NCBI GenBank assembly: GCA_002501135.1
Contig: DLRQ01000065.1
Span: 1-25,241, forward strand
Direction of reading: 5' to 3'
Origin: Candidatus Neomicrothrix sp. UBA7884
GTDB taxonomy: Bacteria; Actinomycetota; Acidimicrobiia; Acidimicrobiales; MedAcidi-G1
Length of the DNA stretch: 25,241 nt
How positions within the stretch are numbered: position 1 is the first letter of the stretch; every line of letters starts with the position of its first letter. This document shows, piece after piece, positions 6,870 through 13,673 of this stretch. A model generated the notes under the pieces. It did not search any database. It was not told the DNA's origin and saw nothing but the letters and a program-made list of their open reading frames with translations. The position numbers and the translations under genes are program-made.

Positions 6870-8501
6870 CTAGCGCCGAGCCAACTCAACAGGCACCGCA
6901 CCCGCAGCATCGGCGGCCTCACGTGCGTGATAGCTGGACCTCGTCAGCGGACCAGCCTCGACGTGGGCGATGCCGAAGGCCCGACCGACCTCGGCCCAGC
7001 GCTCGAACTGAGCCGGTTCCACCCAGCGCTCCACCGGCAGGTGGTTGGTGGTGGGACGCAGGTACTGACCGATCGTGACGATATTGCAGCCCACCGCCGC
7101 CAGATCGGTGAGGCAGCAGTCGACCTCGGCATCGGTCTCGCCCAGGCCCACCATGATCGACGACTTTGTAGTGAGGCCGGCCACCCGGGCACGGGCCAGC
7201 ACCGACAGGCTTCGGGCGTAGCTGGCAGACGGCCGCACCCGGCGCTGAAGACGGGCCACCGTCTCGATGTTGTGGTTCAACACGTCGGGCAGCGCATCAA
7301 AGATCGTGGCCAGGGCATCGGGATCACCCTTGCAGTCGGGAATCAGCACCTCGACGGCCGTTCCGGGGTTGGCCTCCCTTACCGCCGTGACCGTGGCTGC
7401 GAACGCCGACGCCCCACCATCGGGGAGGTCATCGCGCGCAACGGCCGTTACCACGGCGTGCGCAAGCCCCATGTCGGCCACCGCAGCCGCCACCCGCTCC
7501 GGCTCGGACACGTCGAGATCGCCGGGCCGACGGGTATCGACCAGGCAGAACCCACACGCCCGGGTGCAGCGCTCGCCGTTGATCATGAACGTGGCCGTGC
7601 CGTCATTCCAGCAGTCGAAGATGTTGGGACAGCCGGCCTCCTCACACACGGTCACCAGCTGCTGCTCCCGCATCAGGCCCTTGAGGCGTCGGTACTCGGG
7701 GCCGGTGTCCAGAGGCACCCGCATCCACTCGGGCTTACGCCCGACCGGTGGTCGCTCCCCCGGGCCCTCCCCCCGACTGAATGCACTCAGGTCACCGACG
7801 TCGGAACGCCACGCCACATCTGCCCGCTCGACTGGACCCCCCGCCCACTGCGCCGCCGCCTGCTCAGCAACCAGGTCCACCACCTCGGCCATCGTGACCT
7901 CGACCCCCTCGGCAGCCAACGACGTGACACCGAGGCCGGCGATTCCACACGGGACCATACGGTCAAAGAACGAGAGGTCCGGGTCCACATTCAGGGCGAA
8001 ACCGTGCATCGTGCGTGCACGCGTCAACTTGACACCGATTGCCGCCACCTTGCGCGGGTCTGCCCCGTCGGGGTCCACCCACACACCCGGATAGGGCTCG
8101 AGCCTGCCCACGTCGACGAGGCCCAGATCGCGACACACCCCGATGAGCAGGTCCTCGACCGAACGCACATAGGCCACCGTGTCGGCCATGCCCCCACCAC
8201 GCTTTCCCGGAAGGTGCAGGAGCGGGTAGCCCACAAGCTGACCAGGACCGTGGAACGTGATGTCACCCCCACGGTCAGCCACCTCGAGGTCGGCACCCAC
8301 CTCCTCGGGCGGTGCCAACAGGTGCTCGGTGGTGGCCCTCACCCCCAGTGTGTAGACGGCGTGGTGCTCTAAGAGCAGCAGGTGGTCGTCGACGCCGTGC
8401 TCATGGACGCCGCGCTGCAGGGCCAGCGCATCGCGGTAACGGACCCTCCCCAGCCAGCGGACGCGAAAGGGCCGGGCGACAAGAGGCGCAGCGCTGCTCA
8501 G
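6870..8501 (-). CDS. lipBA: LipB-LipA fusion: octanoyltransferase plus lipoyl synthase
   Basis: One uninterrupted frame holds both steps of de novo lipoate synthesis: transfer of octanoate from ACP to a lipoyl domain, then radical-SAM insertion of two sulfurs. Residues about 12-220 are LipB, with DRGGDITFHGPGQLVGYP (76-93), Lys158 in GVKLT and catalytic Cys185 in VPCGIAGLG. A linker (about 220-255) follows. LipA then has the auxiliary-cluster CEEAGCPNIFDC (Cys286, 291, 297), the radical-SAM CTRACGFC (Cys312, 316, 319) and C-terminal RSSYHA (521-526). The only ATG/GTG/TTG start is GTG 8594, which would overlap the E2 gene by 97 bp and add 31 residues unlike LipB. CTG 8501 overlaps the E2 stop (CTGA), has GGGAG 8 nt upstream and gives the N-terminal length of M. 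tuberculosis LipB as I recall it, so I favour it. Confidence 0.92.
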   Translation of the reverse strand: MSSAAPLVARPFRVRWLGRVRYRDALALQRGVHEHGVDDHLLLLEHHAVYTLGVRATTEHLLAPPEEVGADLEVADRGGDITFHGPGQLVGYPLLHLPGKRGGGMADTVAYVRSVEDLLIGVCRDLGLVDVGRLEPYPGVWVDPDGADPRKVAAIGVKLTRARTMHGFALNVDPDLSFFDRMVPCGIAGLGVTSLAAEGVEVTMAEVVDLVAEQAAAQWAGGPVERADVAWRSDVGDLSAFSRGEGPGERPPVGRKPEWMRVPLDTGPEYRRLKGLMREQQLVTVCEEAGCPNIFDCWNDGTATFMINGERCTRACGFCLVDTRRPGDLDVSEPERVAAAVADMGLAHAVVTAVARDDLPDGGASAFAATVTAVREANPGTAVEVLIPDCKGDPDALATIFDALPDVLNHNIETVARLQRRVRPSASYARSLSVLARARVAGLTTKSSIMVGLGETDAEVDCCLTDLAAVGCNIVTIGQYLRPTTNHLPVERWVEPAQFERWAEVGRAFGIAHVEAGPLTRSSYHAREAADAAGAVPVELARR

Positions 8502-9703
8502 AACTCGGACTCCCAGTCGCGGGTCTGGATCACCTCGCGCAACCTCGCCAGGAAAGCCGCCGCATAGGCACCGTCGAACGCCCGGTGGTCCCACGCCAGA
8601 GCCAGCACACCCACCGAATGGACCACCACCGCCTCGACACCATCGTCATCGACAACCACGACGGGCTTCCGGCTGATGCCGTCAGTCGACAAGATGGCCA
8701 CCTGGGGCTGGTTGATGATGGGGAACTGGAACATCGTGCCGTACTGACCCGGGTTCGTGATGGTGAACGTCCCACCCACCAGGTCGTCGGGAACCAGCTT
8801 CTTCGAACGGGCACGGCCAGCCATGTCCACTATCGCCCGAGCCACCTCAGCAAGCGACATGTCTTCAACACCGCGGACGACCGGAGCGAGGAGGCCCTCG
8901 AAATCCAGGTCGACGGCGACCGCCAGATTCACATCGCCGTGCACGATCAGCTCACCGTCACCCACGCTGGCATTGATCCGCGGAAAGTCGGCCAACGCCT
9001 CAACGAGCGCCCGAACGATGAACGGCAGGTACGTGAGGCTCGAACCCTCGGCCTCCCGCCAGGCCGCCCGGTGCGCCTGCCTCACCACCTCGACACCCTC
9101 GAAGTCGACCTCCATGGCTGTGAGCACGTGCGGTGATGTGGACTTGGAGGACACCATGTGGCGACCGGTGCTCTGACGGATGGTGTTGAACGACTCAGCC
9201 CGACCGGGGTTGTCGCGCAGGAAGTTCTCGACGTCGGCCCGAGTGATGCGGCCACCCACGCCGGTTCCCGTGACCCGGGCCGAGTCGACACCGTTGTCGG
9301 CCAGCAGGGAACGGACAACCGGCGACAAGAGACGTGACGAACCGCCGGAAGGGGCCACAGGCACCGTCGGAGCGGCCGGCTCAGGCCGAGGCGGCGGATC
9401 AGCCTTCGGCGCCGGCGCAGAAGCAACGGTCGCCGTCACAGCCGGGGCCGCCGGAGCAGCAGCGCCCTCGTCGATCTCGAATCTGGCCAGGAGGTCACCC
9501 ACCTGGACAACCACCCCCTCGTTGGCGACGATCTCGACCAGCACCCCGGCCACCGGTGACGGCACCTCGGAATCGACCTTGTCGGTAGACACCTCGTAGA
9601 GCGGCTCGTCGAGTGCCACGTGGTCGCCAACCCGCTTGAACCACTGCGTAATCGTGCCCTCGGTGATCGCCTCTCCGAGCTGGGGAAGGAACACATCGGC
9701 CAT
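8498..9703 (-). CDS. 2-oxoacid dehydrogenase E2 (dihydrolipoamide acyltransferase)
   Basis: Core acyltransferase of a 2-oxoacid dehydrogenase complex, passing the acyl group from its lipoyl arm to CoA. 401 residues. One lipoyl domain (1-78) has the lipoylation site Lys42 in STDKVDSEVPS. An Ala/Pro linker spans 80-120 and a peripheral-subunit binding domain 122-162. The catalytic domain (about 190-401) ends with the active-site DHRAFDG (His373, Asp377). ATG 9703 has GAGGTGG about 8 nt upstream, and the gene starts 12 bp after the E3 stop. Its own stop overlaps the probable start of lipBA. The lipoyl-domain start MADVFLPQLGEAITEGTI suggests the succinyl- or branched-chain type (SucB/BkdB), but no E1 gene is present to settle the substrate. 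Mycobacterial DlaT has a similar layout. Confidence 0.94.
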   Translation of the reverse strand: MADVFLPQLGEAITEGTITQWFKRVGDHVALDEPLYEVSTDKVDSEVPSPVAGVLVEIVANEGVVVQVGDLLARFEIDEGAAAPAAPAVTATVASAPAPKADPPPRPEPAAPTVPVAPSGGSSRLLSPVVRSLLADNGVDSARVTGTGVGGRITRADVENFLRDNPGRAESFNTIRQSTGRHMVSSKSTSPHVLTAMEVDFEGVEVVRQAHRAAWREAEGSSLTYLPFIVRALVEALADFPRINASVGDGELIVHGDVNLAVAVDLDFEGLLAPVVRGVEDMSLAEVARAIVDMAGRARSKKLVPDDLVGGTFTITNPGQYGTMFQFPIINQPQVAILSTDGISRKPVVVVDDDGVEAVVVHSVGVLALAWDHRAFDGAYAAAFLARLREVIQTRDWESEF

Positions 9704-9715
9704 CAGGACACCACC

Positions 9716-11128
9716 TCAGCCGTGCAGGGAACGGCCGGTCAGCGAGAGCACCGTCTCGCCGAACAGCTCGCTCAGGGTCGGATGGGGCTGGATGTGGGCC
9801 GCCACGTCATCGACGGTGGCCTCCCAGTTCACGGCCAGGTACCCCTGGCCGAGCTGTTCGGTTACCCACGGGCCCACCATGTGCACGCCCAGGATGCGAC
9901 CGGCACGACCATCGGGACCGGCCTCGGCGACCACCTTCACGAGGCCGTCTGTGTCGCCCACGATCATGGCCCTGCCGTTGCCGACGAACCGGTGCGACGA
10001 AACCACCACGTCGTAGCCGGCCTCCCCGGCCGCCGCCTCGGTCAAACCGGCGAACGCCACCTCGGGATGGGTGTAGATGCACCACGGCACGGTCGCCGCA
10101 TCCAGCGGCAGGGGCGACTCGCCGAGAAGGTCCTTCACTACGAACATGCCCTCGGCGAACGCCACATGGGCCAACTGCGGTGTTGCCACCACATCGCCCA
10201 CGGCATACACACCGGGCTCACCCGTGAGCAGACGGTCATTGACAGATATGAAGCCCCGCTCGTCGACCTCGACCCGGGTACCCACCAGACCAGCCGCATC
10301 GCCGCGCGGGCTGCGCCCAACGGCCATGACCACGAGGTCCACCTCTACCTGGTCATCGCCGAACCGGACCACTGTCGAACCACCGGACGGTTCATGCCCT
10401 GAAACCGACACACCCGTGTACACGCTGATGCCGCGGCGGCGGAATGAACGACGCACGGCCTTGGCAACATCGGCGTCGCAGCCCACCAGAATCTCAGGCA
10501 GAGCCTCGAGCACAGTGACCTCGGACCCCAGATCGGACAGCATCGAGGCAAACTCGCAGCCGATCGCCCCACCGCCGACGACCACCACCCGGGCGGGCAC
10601 CTCGGTGATCGACAACAACTCGTCGCTCGTGACAACCAGGTCACCGTCGACCTCAAACCCGGAGATCGACCTCGGAGAGGACCCCGTTGCCAGCACCACG
10701 TGACCCGCCTGCAGCGTGGACGTTCCCTCTTGGTCGCCACCCGGAGAATGCTCAACGGTGACCGTGTGGTCAGGACCCAGACGACCGGTGCCGTCATAGA
10801 CCGTGACGCCACGACCCGACAACAACGACCCGAGACCCTTGAACAGGTTGTCGATGACGCCCCTCTTGCGCTCCTGACTGACCGCCAGATCGACGGTGGG
10901 TTCACCGCCACCCGCATCAACACCAAACTCCGAAGCACCCTTCACCGCCCGCAGCAACGAAGCAGTCTCGAGCAGTTCCTTGGCTGGAATGCAGCCAACG
11001 TGCAGGCAGGTGCCGCCGATCAGGTGCTCCTCGACGAGACCCACGTCGAGGCCGGCCGAAGCTCCGTAAAGGGCAGCCGCATAGCCGGCAGGCCCCCCGC
11101 CGATGACAACCAGGTCGTGGCGCGTCAC
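9716..11128 (-). CDS. lpdA: Dihydrolipoyl dehydrogenase (E3)
   Basis: FAD enzyme that re-oxidises dihydrolipoyl groups on E2 with NAD+. 470 residues from GTG 11128. The FAD loop VVIGGGPAG (7-15) is followed by the redox disulfide GGTCLHVGCIPAK (Cys41, Cys46), the NAD loop VVVGGGAIGCEFAS, YAVGDV before the interface domain, and the C-terminal base pair His449-Glu454 in HIQPHPTLSE. The frame is open for 17 more codons to ATG 11179, but that stretch is unlike the family. GTG 11128 overlaps the stop of a 29-codon ORF as GTGA, which suggests translational coupling. It is followed 12 bp later by E2, then lipBA, so one mRNA would carry E3, E2 and the enzyme that makes their cofactor. Confidence 0.95.
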   Translation of the reverse strand: MTRHDLVVIGGGPAGYAAALYGASAGLDVGLVEEHLIGGTCLHVGCIPAKELLETASLLRAVKGASEFGVDAGGGEPTVDLAVSQERKRGVIDNLFKGLGSLLSGRGVTVYDGTGRLGPDHTVTVEHSPGGDQEGTSTLQAGHVVLATGSSPRSISGFEVDGDLVVTSDELLSITEVPARVVVVGGGAIGCEFASMLSDLGSEVTVLEALPEILVGCDADVAKAVRRSFRRRGISVYTGVSVSGHEPSGGSTVVRFGDDQVEVDLVVMAVGRSPRGDAAGLVGTRVEVDERGFISVNDRLLTGEPGVYAVGDVVATPQLAHVAFAEGMFVVKDLLGESPLPLDAATVPWCIYTHPEVAFAGLTEAAAGEAGYDVVVSSHRFVGNGRAMIVGDTDGLVKVVAEAGPDGRAGRILGVHMVGPWVTEQLGQGYLAVNWEATVDDVAAHIQPHPTLSELFGETVLSLTGRSLHG

Positions 11129-11214
11129 GCCGACACCAGAACCTGGACGGCGAACGCCATCAGCAATGCCATCCCGCACAGTAGGGCAGCCAGGATCAAC
11201 AGACGCGTGCTCAC
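11125..11214 (-). CDS. 29-residue single-span membrane miniprotein, possible
   Basis: A GTG-started frame of 29 codons encodes an N-terminal V/MSTR followed by one hydrophobic helix (LLILAALLCGMALLMAFAVQ) and a short tail VLVSA. Its TGA stop overlaps the GTG start of lpdA by GTGA. A -10-like hexamer TACCGT (11222-11227, minus strand) lies 7 nt before the GTG, fitting a leaderless mRNA that begins at this codon. The helix composition and the exact stop/start overlap favour a real coupled ORF over the upstream open sequence. Function is unknown; it may be a membrane anchor, a coupling leader, or nothing. I know of no named family. Confidence 0.45.
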   Translation of the reverse strand: MSTRLLILAALLCGMALLMAFAVQVLVSA

Positions 11215-11246
11215 CCGGTTGACGGTAACGGGCCTATGGTCGTGGC
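11215..11246. promoter_or_regulatory. 32-bp divergent promoter region with two leaderless-type -10 boxes
   Basis: Only 32 bp separate the first codons of the minus-strand (11214) and plus-strand (11247) genes. TACCGT on the minus strand (11222-11227) lies 7 nt from GTG 11214. TATGGT on the plus strand (11235-11240) lies 6 nt from GTG 11247. Both fit the TANNNT -10 at leaderless distance. No good -35 is visible at 16-18 bp for either. The promoters would sit back to back, so polymerases should compete. Confidence 0.45.
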
Positions 11247-11813
11247 GTGCGCCGAATGCCCTATCTGCATCTACCTTCCACCCTCCTGGGCATCGCCCTG
11301 GTGGCTGCCGCCTGCGCAGGCGACATCCAGACAACGGCACCAACAGCCACCGCCACACCGGCCACGACCTCACCGGTAACAACCTCACCGGTAACAACCT
11401 CACCCACCGGCACCCCGGCGATCCTCGACTGGGAGGCCACCCTCATCGGAGGCGGCACCATCAACGGCGGCGACCTGGCCGGACACGACACCCTCTTCTG
11501 GTTCTGGGCCCCCACCTGACCGATCTGCAAGGCCGAAGCCCCGACGGTCGTCGAGGTCGCAGCAGAAGCGAACTACACCCTCATCGGCGTGGCAGGCCTG
11601 GCCCCCAACGAAGACGGCCTGACCGCAGTCGAGGAGTGGGGCATCGGCTCATTCCCCAACATCTCCGACCGCGGCCCCATCTGGAGCGCCTTCGGAGTAT
11701 TCGGCCAACCAGCCGCCATCGTCGTGACGGCCGAAGGGAGCGTGCTCGGTCACATGGGTGCCCTCGACAAGGCCGGCTTCCAGGACCTGATGGACCGGGC
11801 CCACTCTGCCTGA
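11247..11813 (+). CDS. MPT53/DsbE-like thioredoxin-fold lipoprotein with in-frame UGA (candidate selenoprotein, UxxC)
   Basis: Predicted cell-surface thiol-disulfide oxidoreductase. GTG 11247 opens a signal peptide with lipobox LVAAAC (Cys23), then a Thr/Ser/Pro linker (27-58), then a thioredoxin/TlpA fold. The active-site segment reads FWFWAPT-UGA-PICKAEAP, with UGA (11517-11519) at codon 91 exactly where the first Cys of CxxC belongs. M. tuberculosis MPT53 has WAPWCPFC there. The frame continues cleanly for 97 codons with cis-Pro GQPAAIVV and typical GC-rich codon use, stopping at TGA 11811-11813 (188 residues if UGA is read). A hairpin with loop GGUC follows the UGA. Alternatives are a nonsense mutation or a sequence error (TGC to TGA). 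Standard gene callers would split it at 11519. The fold is certain; selenocysteine is a hypothesis. Confidence 0.75.
11367..11404 (+). repeat. 15-bp tandem repeat in lipoprotein linker
   Basis: The unit ACCTCACCGGTAACA occurs twice in full (11367-11381, 11382-11396) plus eight bases of a third copy. It encodes repeated T-S-P-V-T in the flexible linker between the lipid anchor and the thioredoxin domain. The unit is a multiple of three, so copy-number change would alter linker length without shifting frame. Confidence 0.85.
11540..11556 (+). promoter_or_regulatory. Candidate bacterial SECIS hairpin downstream of the in-frame UGA
   Basis: Stem C11540-C11541-(C42 G43 A44 C45), loop GGUC (11546-11549), then G50 U51 C52 G53, bulged A54, G55 G56. 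That is six base pairs with one bulge. The loop begins 26 nt after the UGA, inside the 16-37 nt range I recall for bacterial SECIS models, and has G in its first two positions. The tetraloop is the same as that of E. coli fdhF SECIS (GGUC); there the bulge is a U on the 5' side, here an A on the 3' side. In GC-rich DNA short stems arise easily, so this is supportive rather than proof. Confidence 0.4.
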
Positions 11814-12253
11814 CTCTCTGTCTTCTTCCGGTCTCTGGCTTTCCACGGCTGTGGGCGTCGCCGGGCTCCGCTCGCTCGCAAACTGAGCTCGCTCGTCGAA
11901 ACCCGGCACCGCCCTCTCCACACCAGCCAGGAGCAGGGAAACCGACAGAAACCCCTCAAACACTCCCAACCAACTGGCAGACAGTCGACCTGCCTCGCAG
12001 TTGGCTGGAAGGACACGGGTGGGAGACGACTGGCTGAGGGAGGGGCACCGGGGGTGGGGCGCAGCGACCTACGCCAGTCGAGCAAGCCACGCCGGCGGCG
12101 CCCGGCCCGCCAGACAGCCCGGCGATGGCCGACCAGGGTGAGAGACAGGACCAGGTGAAGAAGGCGCCGGGGTGACCAAGACGGCAAACCGGTGCTGCAG
12201 GTGGGGGCATAGAGCCGTAGCCTGTCGGGGCGATCGGCAACAGGAGAGCAGAA
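11814..12253. other. 440-bp region without a gene, with repeats and a long-arm hairpin
   Basis: I find no convincing coding frame in this stretch. It holds a direct repeat GCTCGCTCG (11870-11878 and 11887-11895) enclosed by GCCGGG (11860-11865) and CCCGGC (11902-11907), which may act as a terminator for the lipoprotein gene. A long inverted repeat lies at 11966-12008. Near the right end there is a -10-like TAGCCT (12218-12223), then AGGAG (12242-12246) for leuC. The rest is G/C-skewed sequence in which I see nothing. Confidence 0.6.
11966..12008. repeat. Inverted repeat with 11-bp arms
   Basis: CCAACCAACTG (11966-11976) and CAGTTGGCTGG (11998-12008) match as inverted arms at 10 of 11 positions. 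Inside them, GCAG/CTGC can extend the stem with a small asymmetric loop. There is no T-tract, so an intrinsic terminator is not supported. It could be a protein-binding palindrome or an intergenic repeat element. Copies elsewhere in the genome would decide. Confidence 0.5.
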
Positions 12254-13657
12254 ATGTCGGGAAAGACCCTCAGCCAGAAGGTTTGGGACCGCCACGTGGT
12301 GCACGCGGCCGAGGGCCAGCCCGACCTGTTGTTCATAGACCTCCACCTCGTCCACGAAGTCACCTCACCGCAGGCCTTCGACGGCCTCCGTACAGCAGGC
12401 AGGGGCGTCCACCGGCCCGACCTGACCGTCGCCACCGAGGACCACAACGTCCCAACGGCCGATGTCGACCAGCCGATAGCCGACCCGGTCAGCCGCCGCC
12501 AGGTCGAGGCACTGCGTACCAACTGCGCCGAGTTCGGTGTTCCCCTCTACGGGATGGGCGACCCCGGGCAGGGCATCGTGCACGTCATCGGACCTGAGAT
12601 GGGCCTGACCCTTCCCGGCATGACCGTGGTGTGCGGTGACAGCCACACCAGCACCCACGGGGCGTTCGGTGCACTGGCGTTCGGCATCGGCACGAGCGAG
12701 GTCGAACACGTGCTCGCTACCCAGACCCTCCCCCAACAACAGCCGGGCACCCTGGCTGTGACCGTCAACGGCGAGCTGCCGGCCGGGGCCACCGCCAAGG
12801 ACGTGATCCTGGCGATCGTGGGGCGCCTGGGAACCGGTGGTGGCATCGGTTCGGTCATCGAGTACCGGGGCGACGTGATCCGCAACCTCTCAATGGAAGG
12901 CCGCATGACGGTCTGCAACATGTCGATCGAGGCCGGTGCGCGGGCCGGCATGATCGCCCCCGACCAGACCACGTTCGACTACCTGGCTGGCAGGGCCCAC
13001 GCTCCAACGGGCGCCGACTGGGAGGCAGCTGTGGCCGACTGGGCCACGCTGACCACCGATGATGACGCCGTGTTCGACTCAGAGATCGTGCTGGACGGCG
13101 CCGACATAGTGCCGCACGTGTCGTGGGGTACGAACCCGGGCCAGGTCGTGCGTCTCGACGGTTCGGTTCCGGATCCGGCCCAGATTGCCGACGCGGGCGA
13201 AAGCGAGTCTGCAGGCCGGGCCCTCGACTACATGGGCCTCACTGCCGGCACCCCCATGCGGGACGTTGCCATCGACACCGTGTTCATCGGGTCGTGCACC
13301 AATGGCCGAATCGAGGACATGCGGGCCGTGGCAGCCGTCGCCGAGGGCCGCAGCGTGAAGGACGGTGTACGCACGCTCGTCGTTCCGGGATCGGGCGCCG
13401 TCAAGGCTCAGGCCGAGGCCGAGGGCATCCCGGCCATCCTCACCGCAGCCGGCTTCGACTGGCGTGAACCTGGCTGTTCAATGTGTCTCGCCATGAACCC
13501 CGACAAGCTCACGGCAGGTGAACGGTGCGCCAGCACCAGCAACCGCAACTTCGAGGGCCGTCAGGGCCGTGGCGGTCGCACCCACCTGGTGTCCCCCACC
13601 GTGGCTGCAGCCAGCGCAATCGCCGGACGGTTCGCCTCACCGGCAGACCTGGACTGA
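12254..13657 (+). CDS. leuC: 3-isopropylmalate dehydratase large subunit
   Basis: Aconitase-superfamily subunit that, with LeuD, isomerises 2-isopropylmalate to 3-isopropylmalate in leucine synthesis. 467 residues, full length. The three [4Fe-4S] ligands are Cys348 (GSCTNGRIED), Cys408 and Cys411 (GCSMCLAMN). Other landmarks are VCGDSHTSTHGAFG, GTSEVEHVLATQ near 152-166, and SNRNFEGRQGRGGRTHLVSP near the end. ATG 12254 has AGGAG (12242-12246) 7 nt upstream. leuD follows after 16 bp. leuA lies 5 kb away on the other strand, and leuB is not in the window. An attenuator like that of leuA is not seen before leuC. Confidence 0.97.
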   Translation: MSGKTLSQKVWDRHVVHAAEGQPDLLFIDLHLVHEVTSPQAFDGLRTAGRGVHRPDLTVATEDHNVPTADVDQPIADPVSRRQVEALRTNCAEFGVPLYGMGDPGQGIVHVIGPEMGLTLPGMTVVCGDSHTSTHGAFGALAFGIGTSEVEHVLATQTLPQQQPGTLAVTVNGELPAGATAKDVILAIVGRLGTGGGIGSVIEYRGDVIRNLSMEGRMTVCNMSIEAGARAGMIAPDQTTFDYLAGRAHAPTGADWEAAVADWATLTTDDDAVFDSEIVLDGADIVPHVSWGTNPGQVVRLDGSVPDPAQIADAGESESAGRALDYMGLTAGTPMRDVAIDTVFIGSCTNGRIEDMRAVAAVAEGRSVKDGVRTLVVPGSGAVKAQAEAEGIPAILTAAGFDWREPGCSMCLAMNPDKLTAGERCASTSNRNFEGRQGRGGRTHLVSPTVAAASAIAGRFASPADLD

Positions 13658-13673
13658 GGAGGCAGGGAAGAAG

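Noticed and set aside
6861..8372. Long plus-strand open frame (about 500 codons) opposite lipBA
   Set aside because: It is the antisense shadow of a gene with clear LipB/LipA motifs. GC-rich genes commonly give long open antisense frames, and its translation shows no domain.
9620..10402. Plus-strand open frame opposite the E3/E2 junction
   Set aside because: Runs across the lpdA-E2 boundary in antisense and has no recognisable domain, so it is a shadow.
11956..12522. Minus-strand open frames across the gene-free region and the leuC 5' end
   Set aside because: Trp/Arg/Ser-rich translations overlapping leuC, with no ribosome site or domain. I treat the region as non-coding.
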